From contig NZ_BJXV01000016.1 of NCBI RefSeq assembly GCF_007991175.1, positions 25,673-89,672 of the forward strand: a DNA stretch of 64,000 nucleotides, in the 5' to 3' direction. Position 1 is the first letter of the stretch; every line of letters begins with the position of its first letter. Positions 40,566 through 49,750 of the stretch are shown here, piece by piece. The notes below the pieces were generated by a model. That model searched no databases. It was not told the DNA's origin and saw only the letters and a list, made by a program, of their open reading frames with translations. The stretch is from Halovibrio variabilis. Lineage in GTDB: Bacteria; Pseudomonadota; Gammaproteobacteria; Pseudomonadales; Halomonadaceae. A program made the translations under genes and the position numbers.

Positions 40566-43500
40566 ACCGGCACCTCCTCATGGCGGGCCTTGAGCCGCTC
40601 GGCCAGGCGGCTTTGGCGCGGCTCGATGCGTTTTAGCCGTCGTTTGGCGGGGTCGTCGGCGTCGCGGTCGATCAGGTAGCGGTTATGGAACAGCAGCAGC
40701 ACGTCGGATTCCGGGTTGGGGAAGGCGCCGACAATATGAATCTGGTTGCTGTCACAGGCGTCAAACAACTTTTCGACGTTGTGGTAGGCAAGCGTGCCGA
40801 TCTCATCGATGGGCCAGTGGATGGCGATCGCCGCCCGGCCGCGCAGCAGGCGGGTAAAGGCGAGCAGGAACTTGCACAGAATCAGATACGCCATGCCGTG
40901 GCTGGACGATTCGAGCAGTTGGCGGTCGTTCTTGATGATCAGGTCGGTGCCGCCTTCGTTGAGGTGCAGCTCCAGGCGCAGCAGGCTTTCGAAGCTGTAC
41001 TGCTGGTCGCTGCGCAGCAGATCGACCACGTCCGCCAGGGCGTTGAGGTAGTCGTCGCTGGGCAGGATCTGCTCGGAGTCGCGCCAGGCCTTGTAGCGCT
41101 GGGCGAACAGCTTGAGCGGCTCCCAGAAGCCGAGCTCGTCGATGGTCGACTGGATGCGCACCTCGGCCTTGCTAATGCCGTCCAGGCGCAGGTCGTCGGC
41201 CACTTCATCGGAGAGGCGCTTGCTCTGGGCGCTGATGCGGCGGTTGAGGTCGCGGAACACGGTGAAGAACTTGTCCAGATCGTCGCTGAGATTGCGCCCC
41301 TGCTGAATCAGCTGTTGCTGCTGGTCTTCCAGCAGTTTGAGCATGCCGCCGAGCAGCGGCAGCAGCGCCCGCGGGTCGTCGGGGTCGGCGAGTCGGGCGC
41401 GCTCGTTTTCCAGCGCATCGACAAAGCTGGTGCTGGCACCCTTGATCAGCTGGCTCTCCGCCTCCTGGCAGCCCTTGCGCAGCGTGTCGCGCTCCTGGGC
41501 GCGGCGCGAGAGTGCCTGGCGGGTGCGCGCCAGCCGCTCGGCGACATCGCCGGGGGCCTCCTGCTGGGGCGTGGCGTCAGAGGTCAGGGTGAGTTCATCA
41601 AGCTGCTTGAGCAGCGGCTTGAGGTCGTTGAGCACCTCGTGACTTTCGCGGCGCTTGGTTTCAAACGCGGCGACGTGCTGCTGGTGGGCGGCCTTGGTGG
41701 CTTTGAAGGCCTGCTGGTGTTCCTCGCGCTGTCGCTGGGCGGCGTCTATCTCACGGCTTAAACGCCCTTCCTGCTCGACCAGTTCGGGTTTGCGCTGCCC
41801 CCAGCTCACCCGCATAAAGCGCTTGTAGGCGTCCAGCTCGTCCTGACGGGCGGCGGTGTGGCGGATGTGTTCGTCCAGTTGCTGCAGCCGGGTGCGGGTA
41901 TCCCGCAGCTTTTCCGGATCGACGCCCTGGGCTTTCAATTCCTGGTCGAACGCCTCTTCCAGCTCTTCGCACTGGCGCTTGTGCTCGGCTTTCAGTTCGG
42001 TGAGCTGGGTCTTGTACTGCTGAACCTGCCGGTCGATGGACGCCAGTTGGCTTTGCGCATCGGCTTTTAGCTCCAGCAGTTCGGCCTGATGGGCGGCGTT
42101 GAGCTTGTCCAGCGCGGTCTGGCGTTCGTCGCGCAGGGCTTGCTGCTGCGCTTCCTGTTCTGCCAGGGCGGCTTCGTGGTCGGCCTTGCGCTGGCGTTGC
42201 GCCTCGGCATGACGGGCCTGGCACTGGCGGCGGGCCTCCTGGGCGTATTCGACTTCTTCATCGGCGCGCTTCACCGCCAACTGGGCCTGGCTTAGCGCTT
42301 CATCGGCGGCCTGGACGCGCTCGTTATGCCGTTTGAGCTGCTTTTCGCTGTTGGCAAGCTCGGCCTCGGCGCGCACCACGGCGTCGTCCGCCGCTTCAAT
42401 GGCGGCCAGCAGGCTGGCTTCATCCTGGGCGTAGTCCGGTGGCTCGATCAGATGGGTATCCAGCACCAGGCCGTAAAGATCGTCGCTTGGCTGCTCGGTC
42501 AATGTCGGCGACAGGTCACGGCGCTCCAGCAGCTCGGGGGCAATCACTTTACCCAGCCGCTGCTCCCATTCGGGCAGATGGTAGCGCAGGAAATACCGCA
42601 GCGAGCCTTGGGCGGGGTCGCGCTGGCGGTGCAGCGCCTGGCTGGTTTGCTGGGCGCGGGTCAGCGTCCGGCGTGCATCCGCGTGGGCCTGCTCGGCGCC
42701 GTCGCGTTCGCGCTTGAGGCTATCCAGCTCACGGCGCTGACTTTCCCGCTGGCTGCTGGCGGCGTTGTGGTCGCTTTGCGCCTGATCGATCCGCGCCTGA
42801 ATCAGGGCGGCCTCTTCGCTTTCCTCCGCCGTGGGGCCGCTGTGGCTCAGCGCGGCTTTCAGCGCTGCCAGCCGCTCAACCCCCTGGTTGAGGCGTTCCT
42901 GAAAGTCGGCTTCTGCCTCTTCACGCTGGGTCTGATAGCAGGCGTCCAGATGGCGCTGGGCCTCCCAGTGGGCTTCCTGATGCGCGGCTTTTTCTTCGTT
43001 GAGGGCATCGACCAGCCCCTGAATCTCTTCGCTTTGGCGGGCCAGCGCTTCGCCCAGCTCGCGCAGTCGCTCTTCTTTGCGGATTTGACTTGCCTGGTGG
43101 GCCTCTTGCAAGTCGGACAGGTGACGTTTTAGCTGCTCGAACTGCTCGCGTTTTTGAGGCAGCGCATTGAGATCGCGTTCCAGGGCAGGCATGTCAGCCG
43201 CTTCAAAGGCTTCAAACTGTTCCTGCAGGTCGCTCAGGTCACGTTGGGTCTGCTTGAGGCCGCTTTCCAGCTCGCTGAGGTGTTCGTTGAGTTGGTCACG
43301 GGCCGTCTCATAGGCGTTTTTCTCGGCGTCAAATGCCGCTTGGCGCGTGTTCATATCGGCTTCGGCATCGGCCAGGGTGCGCTCGATGTGGTGTCGGTCG
43401 GCTTCCAACTGCGGTTTCAGCTGCCACAGCGCGGTTTCCACATCCGCCAGCTCACGGTCCACGTCGTGCAGCTTGGCAAGCGAGCGTTGCAGCGGCTCCA

Positions 43501-44245
43501 GGCGCATGGATTGGCGCATCTGGTCAATCCACTCCCGCGCCTTGGCGCTGCGGATGCGGGTCACGGGTAGCTCGACGCCGTCCTCTTCAAAGATCGCCGC
43601 CAGCATGGTCTTGAGGGTGTCCATCTTGCCCTCTTTGGCGTGCACCGCCGAGACCAGCTTTTCGATATGGCGGATACGGTGCTCGGGCTTGACCAGGCTG
43701 AACTGCGCGGCCATCTGGCGCAGTTTGAGGGCATCCTTGCGATTGCCGTGGGGCATAATGCCGGGCGTGGGAGTAAAGTCGTTCTGGATCACGGCGCGGT
43801 ATTCGGAGGTAGCGGTAAGCTTGGATGAGAAAGAGATATTTTCGCGGCGTAAAACACCCAACCACTGGGCATACTCTCGACCCAGCGGACCTTTTTCAGT
43901 TTCTATTAGATAATCTTCTGACCGATACGGGGCGGCGACAAAGCGATACTCTACCCCGCCTTCCGATTTGCGGGTCAGCACCACCTGGCAAATATTGCCC
44001 GCCTCGCGGCGGTACTCATAAACCAGATAACTATTGCGGGAAGGCAGGTAGAACGCATCAAACTTCATGCGGGTTTTGGGCACCACCTTATTGGGTAGCT
44101 CGCCATAAAACACCGGCACCAGCCGCTGAAGCGTGGTTTTACCCGAGGCGTTGGTGCCGCAAATATTGGTGTGGCCGTCCACACTCAGTTCCACCACCCC
44201 TTCCAGGTGGCCGTGAATCATCACGATACGTAGCAGGTGGGCCAT
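40562..44245 (-). CDS. jetC: JetC/MksB-like SMC ATPase
   Basis: 1227 aa. The Walker A motif is CGTNASGKTT near residue 31, and Walker B is AIHWPIDEIGTL near 1145, with long E/Q/R/A-rich coiled coils between. A hinge-like globular part around residues 545-600 (KVIAPELLERRDL, LYGLVLDTHLI) divides the arms. The expected SGGQ-type signature is replaced by ESSSHGMAYL near 1108. SMC proteins of this type extrude DNA loops in plasmid defence. It is the first gene of the operon, whereas Wadjet usually begins with jetA. Confidence 0.8.
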   Translation of the reverse strand: MAHLLRIVMIHGHLEGVVELSVDGHTNICGTNASGKTTLQRLVPVFYGELPNKVVPKTRMKFDAFYLPSRNSYLVYEYRREAGNICQVVLTRKSEGGVEYRFVAAPYRSEDYLIETEKGPLGREYAQWLGVLRRENISFSSKLTATSEYRAVIQNDFTPTPGIMPHGNRKDALKLRQMAAQFSLVKPEHRIRHIEKLVSAVHAKEGKMDTLKTMLAAIFEEDGVELPVTRIRSAKAREWIDQMRQSMRLEPLQRSLAKLHDVDRELADVETALWQLKPQLEADRHHIERTLADAEADMNTRQAAFDAEKNAYETARDQLNEHLSELESGLKQTQRDLSDLQEQFEAFEAADMPALERDLNALPQKREQFEQLKRHLSDLQEAHQASQIRKEERLRELGEALARQSEEIQGLVDALNEEKAAHQEAHWEAQRHLDACYQTQREEAEADFQERLNQGVERLAALKAALSHSGPTAEESEEAALIQARIDQAQSDHNAASSQRESQRRELDSLKRERDGAEQAHADARRTLTRAQQTSQALHRQRDPAQGSLRYFLRYHLPEWEQRLGKVIAPELLERRDLSPTLTEQPSDDLYGLVLDTHLIEPPDYAQDEASLLAAIEAADDAVVRAEAELANSEKQLKRHNERVQAADEALSQAQLAVKRADEEVEYAQEARRQCQARHAEAQRQRKADHEAALAEQEAQQQALRDERQTALDKLNAAHQAELLELKADAQSQLASIDRQVQQYKTQLTELKAEHKRQCEELEEAFDQELKAQGVDPEKLRDTRTRLQQLDEHIRHTAARQDELDAYKRFMRVSWGQRKPELVEQEGRLSREIDAAQRQREEHQQAFKATKAAHQQHVAAFETKRRESHEVLNDLKPLLKQLDELTLTSDATPQQEAPGDVAERLARTRQALSRRAQERDTLRKGCQEAESQLIKGASTSFVDALENERARLADPDDPRALLPLLGGMLKLLEDQQQQLIQQGRNLSDDLDKFFTVFRDLNRRISAQSKRLSDEVADDLRLDGISKAEVRIQSTIDELGFWEPLKLFAQRYKAWRDSEQILPSDDYLNALADVVDLLRSDQQYSFESLLRLELHLNEGGTDLIIKNDRQLLESSSHGMAYLILCKFLLAFTRLLRGRAAIAIHWPIDEIGTLAYHNVEKLFDACDSNQIHIVGAFPNPESDVLLLFHNRYLIDRDADDPAKRRLKRIEPRQSRLAERLKARHEEVPV

Positions 44246-44258
44246 GCCGTGTCCTTTC

Positions 44259-44279
44259 GATGACTATTTCAATGACTAT
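44259..44279. repeat. 12-bp direct repeat upstream of jetC
   Basis: The core ATGACTAT (plus strand) occurs twice, 12 bp apart, preceded by G or A. It sits 14 bp before the jetC start, between the ribosome-site region (AAAGGA on the minus strand) and the presumed promoter. Confidence 0.55.
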
Positions 44280-44346
44280 CCGGATCGTTTTGCTGATCGC
44301 TGAAAGCGACTATATTGCCAGACACATTGATGGCTTGTCTTATTCA

Positions 44347-45369
44347 TTAGTCCTTGCCCAGCAGCCCCTCAAAAAAACTCACCGCATTGGCTTCCAGCCC
44401 TTCCAGGTAGTAACCGCCTTCCTGTACTACCAGCGTAGGGACGTTCAGCCCAGCAACCCTGCGGCCAAGCTCACCAAACCCCTGCGTGGAGACAGCGACC
44501 TTCGCCTGAGGGTCGCGCTCGTAGATATCAAACCCCAGCGCCAGCACGATCGCATCGGGTTCAAACAGGCGAATGGCTTGGCAGGCCTGTTCGAGTCGCT
44601 CAAAAAATACCGACTCCTCTGACCCATGGGGCATCGGCAGGTTGATATTATAGCCCAGCCCAGCGCCCTGCCCACGCTCGTCTTCGAAGCCCGACACCGC
44701 CGGATAGAAGTTGGTGGTGTCGCCGTGGATGGAGATATACAGCACATCATCGCGCTGGTAGAAAATTTCCTGAACGCCCTGCCCGTGGTGCATGTCGGGG
44801 TCCAGCACCACGACGCGCGGGTAGCGCGAGGTAAGGTGCTGCGCCGCAATGGCCGTATTGTTGAGAAAACAAAAGCCGCCGGCGGAGTCGATGCCCGCGT
44901 GGTGGCCCGGCGGGCGCGATAGCGCATAGGCAAAACGCTCGCCGTCAAGCAACGCTTCGGCACCGGCGACCGCGCTTTGCGCTGACCAATAAGCCGACTG
45001 CCAGGTATGCTTGCCCACCGGCGCGCTGCCATCTGCCAGGTAGCGCGCGGCTTCCGCCAATATGCCGCGCAGGGCGTTGGGCGAGCGCACGAAAATATTG
45101 GAGATGACTTCTTCTCCCCAGTCTTCCTCCAGGGCATGCCAACGCTGATAGGCACTTTCAAGAAAACGCAGGTAGGGCAACGAATGCACTGCCCTTAGCG
45201 GCGCCACCCCATAGTCGGCGGGCGCTTGGCGTTCAAAGCCTAACCGCTTCGCCGCCGCCAGAAGGTGCGTGGCGCGCTCCGGCACTTCCAGGGGCGTGCG
45301 CATTTTCCCCCGGGAAAAGTAGCTTTGCGGTTGATGAAGCAGTTGGTCAGCGTGAGAAAAGGTCTTCAT
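44347..45369 (-). CDS. Histone-deacetylase-fold amidohydrolase 1 (acetylpolyamine type)
   Basis: About 340 aa. The fold motifs RPPGHHAGIDSAGGFCFLNN with the His dyad (about residue 158), VVVLDPDMHHGQG with zinc ligands Asp and His (about 196), ALGFDIYERDP with the third ligand Asp (about 283) and the catalytic Tyr in QEGGYYLEG (about 322) are all intact. Bacterial members remove acetyl groups from polyamines or related amines. Its start lies inside the GntR gene end; the ATG at 45369 with GGAGAG upstream is preferred. Confidence 0.9.
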   Translation of the reverse strand: MKTFSHADQLLHQPQSYFSRGKMRTPLEVPERATHLLAAAKRLGFERQAPADYGVAPLRAVHSLPYLRFLESAYQRWHALEEDWGEEVISNIFVRSPNALRGILAEAARYLADGSAPVGKHTWQSAYWSAQSAVAGAEALLDGERFAYALSRPPGHHAGIDSAGGFCFLNNTAIAAQHLTSRYPRVVVLDPDMHHGQGVQEIFYQRDDVLYISIHGDTTNFYPAVSGFEDERGQGAGLGYNINLPMPHGSEESVFFERLEQACQAIRLFEPDAIVLALGFDIYERDPQAKVAVSTQGFGELGRRVAGLNVPTLVVQEGGYYLEGLEANAVSFFEGLLGKD

Positions 45370-46057
45370 CGGCATGCTCTCCGGTTTCGCCCACCCCCTT
45401 CACCACGAAATCGCGGGCAATACCAATATGGTAGTCAATTGCCTCGCGACAAGCGTCGGGGCTGCCGCTGCTCAGTGCTTCCAGCAGTTGAAAGTGGCTC
45501 GTCGCGATGGTCTCAGGGGCTTCGTGGGTTTTGGTGATTAAGGTGATACATAAGCGCAGTTCGTGGGTTAGGTCGTCAAACGCGCGCAGTAGCCGCTCAT
45601 TGCCTGCGTAGTGCAGCATCAGGCGGTGAAACTGCAAATCCTCTTCAATGCGGCGTGTACCATCGTTCGCGGCTGCCGCCTTGCACAGCACATCGACCTG
45701 CTGTTCCAGCGCGCGCTTGGCCTCAGGCGTATAACACTCGGCCAGGCGTTGAATCGCGTGGCGCTCAAGACACAGCCGTAGATCAAACACATCTTCAAGT
45801 TCAACGGCATTCAACGCGCGAACAAAGAAGCCACGCCGGGGTTTTGAGATCAATAAACCGCGGCTTTCCAGCAACCGAGCGGCCTCGCGCACCGGCGCAC
45901 GGCTAACGCCCAAGTCGCGGGAAAGCTGCACTTCAGACAGCCGCTCACCGGGTAAAAAGTGTTGCTGAATAATCGCTTGGGTCAAATAGTCAGCGACTTG
46001 CTCGACCAAGTTCTGCTGCTGAATAAAGGCCTTGGGAGCCGTCGTTGATAAGGCCAT
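45347..46057 (-). CDS. GntR-family regulator, FCD (FadR-like) subfamily
   Basis: About 236 aa. An N-terminal winged HTH (LSEVQLSRDLGVSRAPVREAARLLESRG quoted in parts: LSRDLGVSRAPVREA and LLESRGLL) is followed by an all-helical FCD domain with the metal-binding pattern D/H residues in ALNAVELEDVFDLRLCLE and FHRLMLHYAGN. Its 3' end overlaps amidohydrolase 1, so they share a transcript. Two GTCGAC-centred sites upstream are likely operators. Controls the divergent ABC operon by inference. Confidence 0.88.
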   Translation of the reverse strand: MALSTTAPKAFIQQQNLVEQVADYLTQAIIQQHFLPGERLSEVQLSRDLGVSRAPVREAARLLESRGLLISKPRRGFFVRALNAVELEDVFDLRLCLERHAIQRLAECYTPEAKRALEQQVDVLCKAAAANDGTRRIEEDLQFHRLMLHYAGNERLLRAFDDLTHELRLCITLITKTHEAPETIATSHFQLLEALSSGSPDACREAIDYHIGIARDFVVKGVGETGEHADEDLFSR

Positions 46058-46111
46058 AAAATTCACTCATAGGCATGGTGCGTACTTTTTAGTATGACGA
46101 AAAATACCACC

Positions 46112-46143
46112 TTGTCGACGAACGATTGCCGACTGTCGACAGT
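46112..46143. promoter_or_regulatory. Pair of GntR-type operator-like sites
   Basis: TTGTCGACGA (46112-46121) and the perfect palindrome ACTGTCGACAGT (46132-46143) share the TGTCGAC core, with centres about 21 bp (two helical turns) apart. They match the T-GT-N2-AC-A operator pattern of FCD-type GntR regulators and lie between the divergent GntR and ABC operons. Confidence 0.6.
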
Positions 46144-46283
46144 TTTAACGCTTGCTGCTATTTTCAAATGAAGCCTCAACAAACAATACAACAGGGCTTA
46201 ACACGTCACGCCTCGCTCACCTAACGATAACGTAAGCCCATTGCGTAACGTGCTTTGGCCCGATAAACGAGGAGCAGGAAACG

Positions 46284-47840
46284 ATGAAGACACCATTGGC
46301 TTTGGCTATTTCCGCTGCAGCACTAACGTTCACATCTGTCAGCATGGCTGACGATCCTACGCCGGGGGGCGTCGTCAACACCATTATCCAGCCTGAGCCG
46401 CCAGGCCTGGTGCTGGGCATGATTCAAAACGCCCCGACGCGTACTGTCTCTGGCAATATCTACGAAGGCCTGCTGCGCTACACCACTGACCTTGAGCCTA
46501 TGCCACAGCTGGCAGCGTCTTGGGACGTCAGTGACGACGGCCGTACCTACACCTTCCACCTGCGCGATGACGTAACCTGGCATGACGGTGAAGCCTTTAC
46601 GGCTGACGACGTTGTGTTCTCCGCCGATGTCTTTCACCGCGAGTTAAACCCTAGCGCCCGAGCGGTGTTGCAACATGTCGAGAGCATCGAAGCCACCGAC
46701 GATCACACCGTGGTGTTCACTCTGACTCAACCCTTCGGCCCGTTCATGCTCTCCTTTGAAGCGGGCACCTTCACCATGGTGCCCGAGCATCTCTATGCAG
46801 GTACTGACTTCCGCGATAACGAGCACAACGACCACCCCATTGGCACCGGCCCGTTTGAGTTCTCCAACTGGGAACGCGGCACGGTGATTGAGCTGGTCAA
46901 AAATGACGACTACTACGAAGACGGCCTGCCCTACCTGGATGGCGTTAACTGGCACATTATTCCCGATGGCGCTTCCCGTGCGGTCGCGTTCGAAAACGGC
47001 ACCATCGATGTACTGCCCAGCGGCACCGTCGAGAACTTCGATATCCCCCGTTTAGCGGAAATGGATAACGTCTGTATGACCGAAGAGGGTCACGAGTACT
47101 TCAGCCCCTTCGCCATGCTGTGGATGAACAACCGCGAAGGCCCCACTGCGGATAAACGCTTCCGCCAGGCGGTGATGTACGCCATGGATCGCGAGTTCGC
47201 CAAAGATGTGCTGTGGAATGGCCTGGGCAACGTGCCGCTTTCTGCCTTTGGTTCTAACGCACGCTTCCAGAATGATGACCTGGAACCCTACGATCACAAC
47301 CCGGAACGGGCCCGTGAGCTACTGGAAGAAATGGGCTACGACGGCGAAGAAATCACCATTCTGCCGCTGCCCTACGGTGAAACCTGGACCCGCTGGGCCG
47401 AAGCCGTGCAGCAAAACCTGCGCGAAGTTGGCATAAATGTCGAAACCCAAGCCACCGATGTGGGCGGCTGGAATCAGCGCCTGGGCGACTGGGATTACGA
47501 TTTGGCCTTTACCTACCTCTACCAGTACGGCGACCCGGCCCTGGGTATTTCACGCACCTACCTTTCCGACAATATTGCCAAGGGCTCGCCCTGGAATAAC
47601 GTCGAAGGCTACGAAAACGAGCGCGTTGATGAGCTGTTCAACGAGGCCGCCACGGCTTTTCCCGACGAAGAGCGAGAAGCGCTTTATCATGAAGTCCAGG
47701 AAATCCTTCACGAAGATGTGCCCGTTGGCTGGCTGATGGAGCTGGGCTTCCCGACACTCTACCGCTGCGATGTGAAAAACCTGGTTACCTCCGGCGTGGG
47801 GGTTAACGACGGCTTTAAGGATGCTTGGTTAGATCGTTAA
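46284..47840 (+). CDS. ABC transporter peptide/amine-binding protein (SBP family 5)
   Basis: 518 aa periplasmic binding protein with a signal peptide (AISAAALTFTSVSMA-D, about residue 23). The family 5 features are GLLRYTTDLEPMPQLAASWD, VTWHDGEAFTADDVVFS (about 95) and FRQAVMYAMDRE (about 294). Members bind peptides, opines, glycine-betaine-like compounds or polyamine conjugates. First gene of a five-gene-plus operon divergent from the GntR regulator. The ligand cannot be inferred reliably. Confidence 0.92.
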   Translation: MKTPLALAISAAALTFTSVSMADDPTPGGVVNTIIQPEPPGLVLGMIQNAPTRTVSGNIYEGLLRYTTDLEPMPQLAASWDVSDDGRTYTFHLRDDVTWHDGEAFTADDVVFSADVFHRELNPSARAVLQHVESIEATDDHTVVFTLTQPFGPFMLSFEAGTFTMVPEHLYAGTDFRDNEHNDHPIGTGPFEFSNWERGTVIELVKNDDYYEDGLPYLDGVNWHIIPDGASRAVAFENGTIDVLPSGTVENFDIPRLAEMDNVCMTEEGHEYFSPFAMLWMNNREGPTADKRFRQAVMYAMDREFAKDVLWNGLGNVPLSAFGSNARFQNDDLEPYDHNPERARELLEEMGYDGEEITILPLPYGETWTRWAEAVQQNLREVGINVETQATDVGGWNQRLGDWDYDLAFTYLYQYGDPALGISRTYLSDNIAKGSPWNNVEGYENERVDELFNEAATAFPDEEREALYHEVQEILHEDVPVGWLMELGFPTLYRCDVKNLVTSGVGVNDGFKDAWLDR

Positions 47841-47861
47841 TTGTTAACCCCAGCCTAAGCC

Positions 47862-47889
47862 CATCCAGGCGGTGCGAACCGCCTGGATG
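47862..47889. terminator. Hairpin between the binding-protein and permease genes
   Basis: The arms CATCCAGGCGG and CCGCCTGGATG pair perfectly around TGCGAA. There is no T-run, so it more likely stabilises the binding-protein mRNA or attenuates read-through to give more binding protein than permease. Confidence 0.7.
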
Positions 47890-47912
47890 TTTGCTACGTC
47901 AGGAAGGTATTT

Positions 47913-48893
47913 ATGGTTTACGCTCGCCTCATTATCATGCGGCTGTTAAAAGCCGTGATTGTGCTGTTTTTAATCGTTATTTTTAATTTCCTGCTGATTC
48001 AACTGGCCCCCGGTGACCCGGCCGCCATTCTGGCCGGCCAAGCGGGTGCCGCGGATCAGGAGTTCCTCAACCAACTACGCGAACGCTTCGGCCTTGACCA
48101 GCCGATGTACGTACAGCTGTGGCGCTATGTGTCGGGCATTGCGATGCTCGATTTCGGTTACTCCTACCGCTTGGGCGTGCCGGTGTTTGATCTGATTATG
48201 GATCGCTTGCCCGCCACGCTGCTGCTCACCGGCACCGCCTTTGTGCTTTCGCTAGTGCTGGGCATTGTGGCGGGCTCCATGGCCGCGGCGCGGGTCAAAA
48301 AACCGTCTGGTTCGCTGATTATGGCACTCGCGCTGGTGTTCTACGCCACGCCGCTATTCTGGGTGGCGCTGATGTCGGTGGTAGTGTTTTCGGTCTACCT
48401 GGGCTGGCTCCCCGCCTATGGCCTTTACACCGTGGGTGCAGGCCACACGGGGTTTGCGCTGGCACTTGATATCGCCAAGCACCTCGTTCTACCAGCGACC
48501 ACGTTAGCGCTGTTCTTTATGGCGATTTACACCCGTATGACGCGCACTTCCATGCTCGATGCTGCCCAGCAGGATTACGTCAAAACCGCCCGCGCCAAAG
48601 GTTTAAAGCCAAGCATTATTCAGCGCCGTCATGTGCTGCGTAACGCCCTGCTGCCGATTATCACCCTGGCTGGTTTGCAGGCAGGACAAATGGTTGGCGG
48701 TGCCATTCTGACCGAAACCGTGTTTGCCTGGCCCGGCATCGGGCGCTTGATGTTTGAGGCCCTGGAGCAGCGCGACTACAACCTGCTGTTAGGCATTTTC
48801 TTCTTCTCGGCAGCCTTGGTGATTGTCTTCAATATCATCACCGATTTGGTTTACAGCCTGGCTGATCCACGCATCAAGAAGGGGGCCGCATGA
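47913..48893 (+). CDS. ABC transporter permease, DppB type
   Basis: 326 aa with six membrane helices. The N-terminal FNFLLIQLAPGDPAAILAGQAG and the EAA motif ARAKGLKPSIIQRRHVLRNALLP (about residue 235; contacts the ATPase) are typical of DppB/OppB. AGGAAGGT precedes the ATG. It ends with a 4-bp overlap with the DppC-type gene. Confidence 0.93.
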   Translation: MVYARLIIMRLLKAVIVLFLIVIFNFLLIQLAPGDPAAILAGQAGAADQEFLNQLRERFGLDQPMYVQLWRYVSGIAMLDFGYSYRLGVPVFDLIMDRLPATLLLTGTAFVLSLVLGIVAGSMAAARVKKPSGSLIMALALVFYATPLFWVALMSVVVFSVYLGWLPAYGLYTVGAGHTGFALALDIAKHLVLPATTLALFFMAIYTRMTRTSMLDAAQQDYVKTARAKGLKPSIIQRRHVLRNALLPIITLAGLQAGQMVGGAILTETVFAWPGIGRLMFEALEQRDYNLLLGIFFFSAALVIVFNIITDLVYSLADPRIKKGAA

Positions 48894-49723
48894 GCTTTTT
48901 CGCACGCTTCGCGCAAAACCGTGGCGCCCTGGTGGGGCTGATTATTCTGTTGGTAATTATCGCCATGGCCATTCTCGCCCCGCTGCTGTTTCCCGAGTCA
49001 CCCTGGCGCATGGTGCAGCGGCCCTTTTTGCCGCCGCTTTCGCAAGATGGCTTTCCCCTGGGCACCGATACCATGGGCCGCAACGTAGCCTCAGGCTTAA
49101 TGCACGGCGCCTGGGTATCGCTGTTGATTGGGCTGGTATCCACCAGCGTGGCGCTGCTGATTGGCGTTCCCTTGGGAGCCATTGCGGGCTACTACGGCGG
49201 CATTATTGACGATGTATTGATGCGCTTCACCGAGTTCTTCCAGACCATCCCCAACTTCGCCCTGGCGATTGTGCTGGTGGCGATTATGCAGCCCAGCATC
49301 ACCTCGATTGTGCTGGCCATTGCGATTGTCAGTTGGCCGCCGGTGGCGCGTTTGGTGCGTGCCGAGTTTATGTCGCTGCGTAACCGCGAGTATGTGGAAG
49401 CCGCTCGGCTTGTCGGCCAGTCCAATACCACGATTATTCTGCGTCAGATTCTGCCCAACACGCTGTCGCCGATTATCGTGCTGGCCTCGCTAATGGTGGC
49501 CACCGCGATCTTGCTGGAGTCGGCGCTGTCGTTTCTGGGGTTGGGCGACCCTAACGTAATGTCCTGGGGCTATATGATTGGTGCGGCACGCACGGTGATT
49601 CGTCAGGCGTGGTGGCTGAGCTTCTTCCCTGGGGTGGCGATTCTGCTCACTGTACTGGCGTTAAACCTGGTGGGTGAAGGGTTAGATGATGCGCTGAATC
49701 CCAAACTATCCCGCGAACGCTAG
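48890..49723 (+). CDS. ABC transporter permease, DppC type
   Basis: 277 aa with six membrane helices. GTDTMGRNVASGLMHGAWVS (about residue 60) and the EAA motif EAARLVGQSNTTIILRQILPN (about 170) are typical of DppC/OppC. ATGA overlap with the dppB-type gene shows translational coupling; the two form the membrane channel. Confidence 0.93.
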   Translation: MSFFARFAQNRGALVGLIILLVIIAMAILAPLLFPESPWRMVQRPFLPPLSQDGFPLGTDTMGRNVASGLMHGAWVSLLIGLVSTSVALLIGVPLGAIAGYYGGIIDDVLMRFTEFFQTIPNFALAIVLVAIMQPSITSIVLAIAIVSWPPVARLVRAEFMSLRNREYVEAARLVGQSNTTIILRQILPNTLSPIIVLASLMVATAILLESALSFLGLGDPNVMSWGYMIGAARTVIRQAWWLSFFPGVAILLTVLALNLVGEGLDDALNPKLSRER

Positions 49724-49750
49724 ACGTTTGTTATGGCTGGAGTGCTTGTT

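Noticed and set aside
40685..41761. 358-codon plus-strand ORF
   Set aside because: Antisense to the SMC coiled-coil gene; low-complexity L/V/Q/A-rich product is what the reverse strand of an E/Q/R-rich coiled coil gives. No family features.
42326..43132. 268-codon plus-strand ORF resembling a membrane protein
   Set aside because: Antisense to the same coiled coil; apparent hydrophobicity is a by-product of the reverse complement.
43825..44622. 265-codon plus-strand ORF across the jetC start and amidohydrolase 1 end
   Set aside because: Runs antisense through two well-supported genes and their intergenic region.
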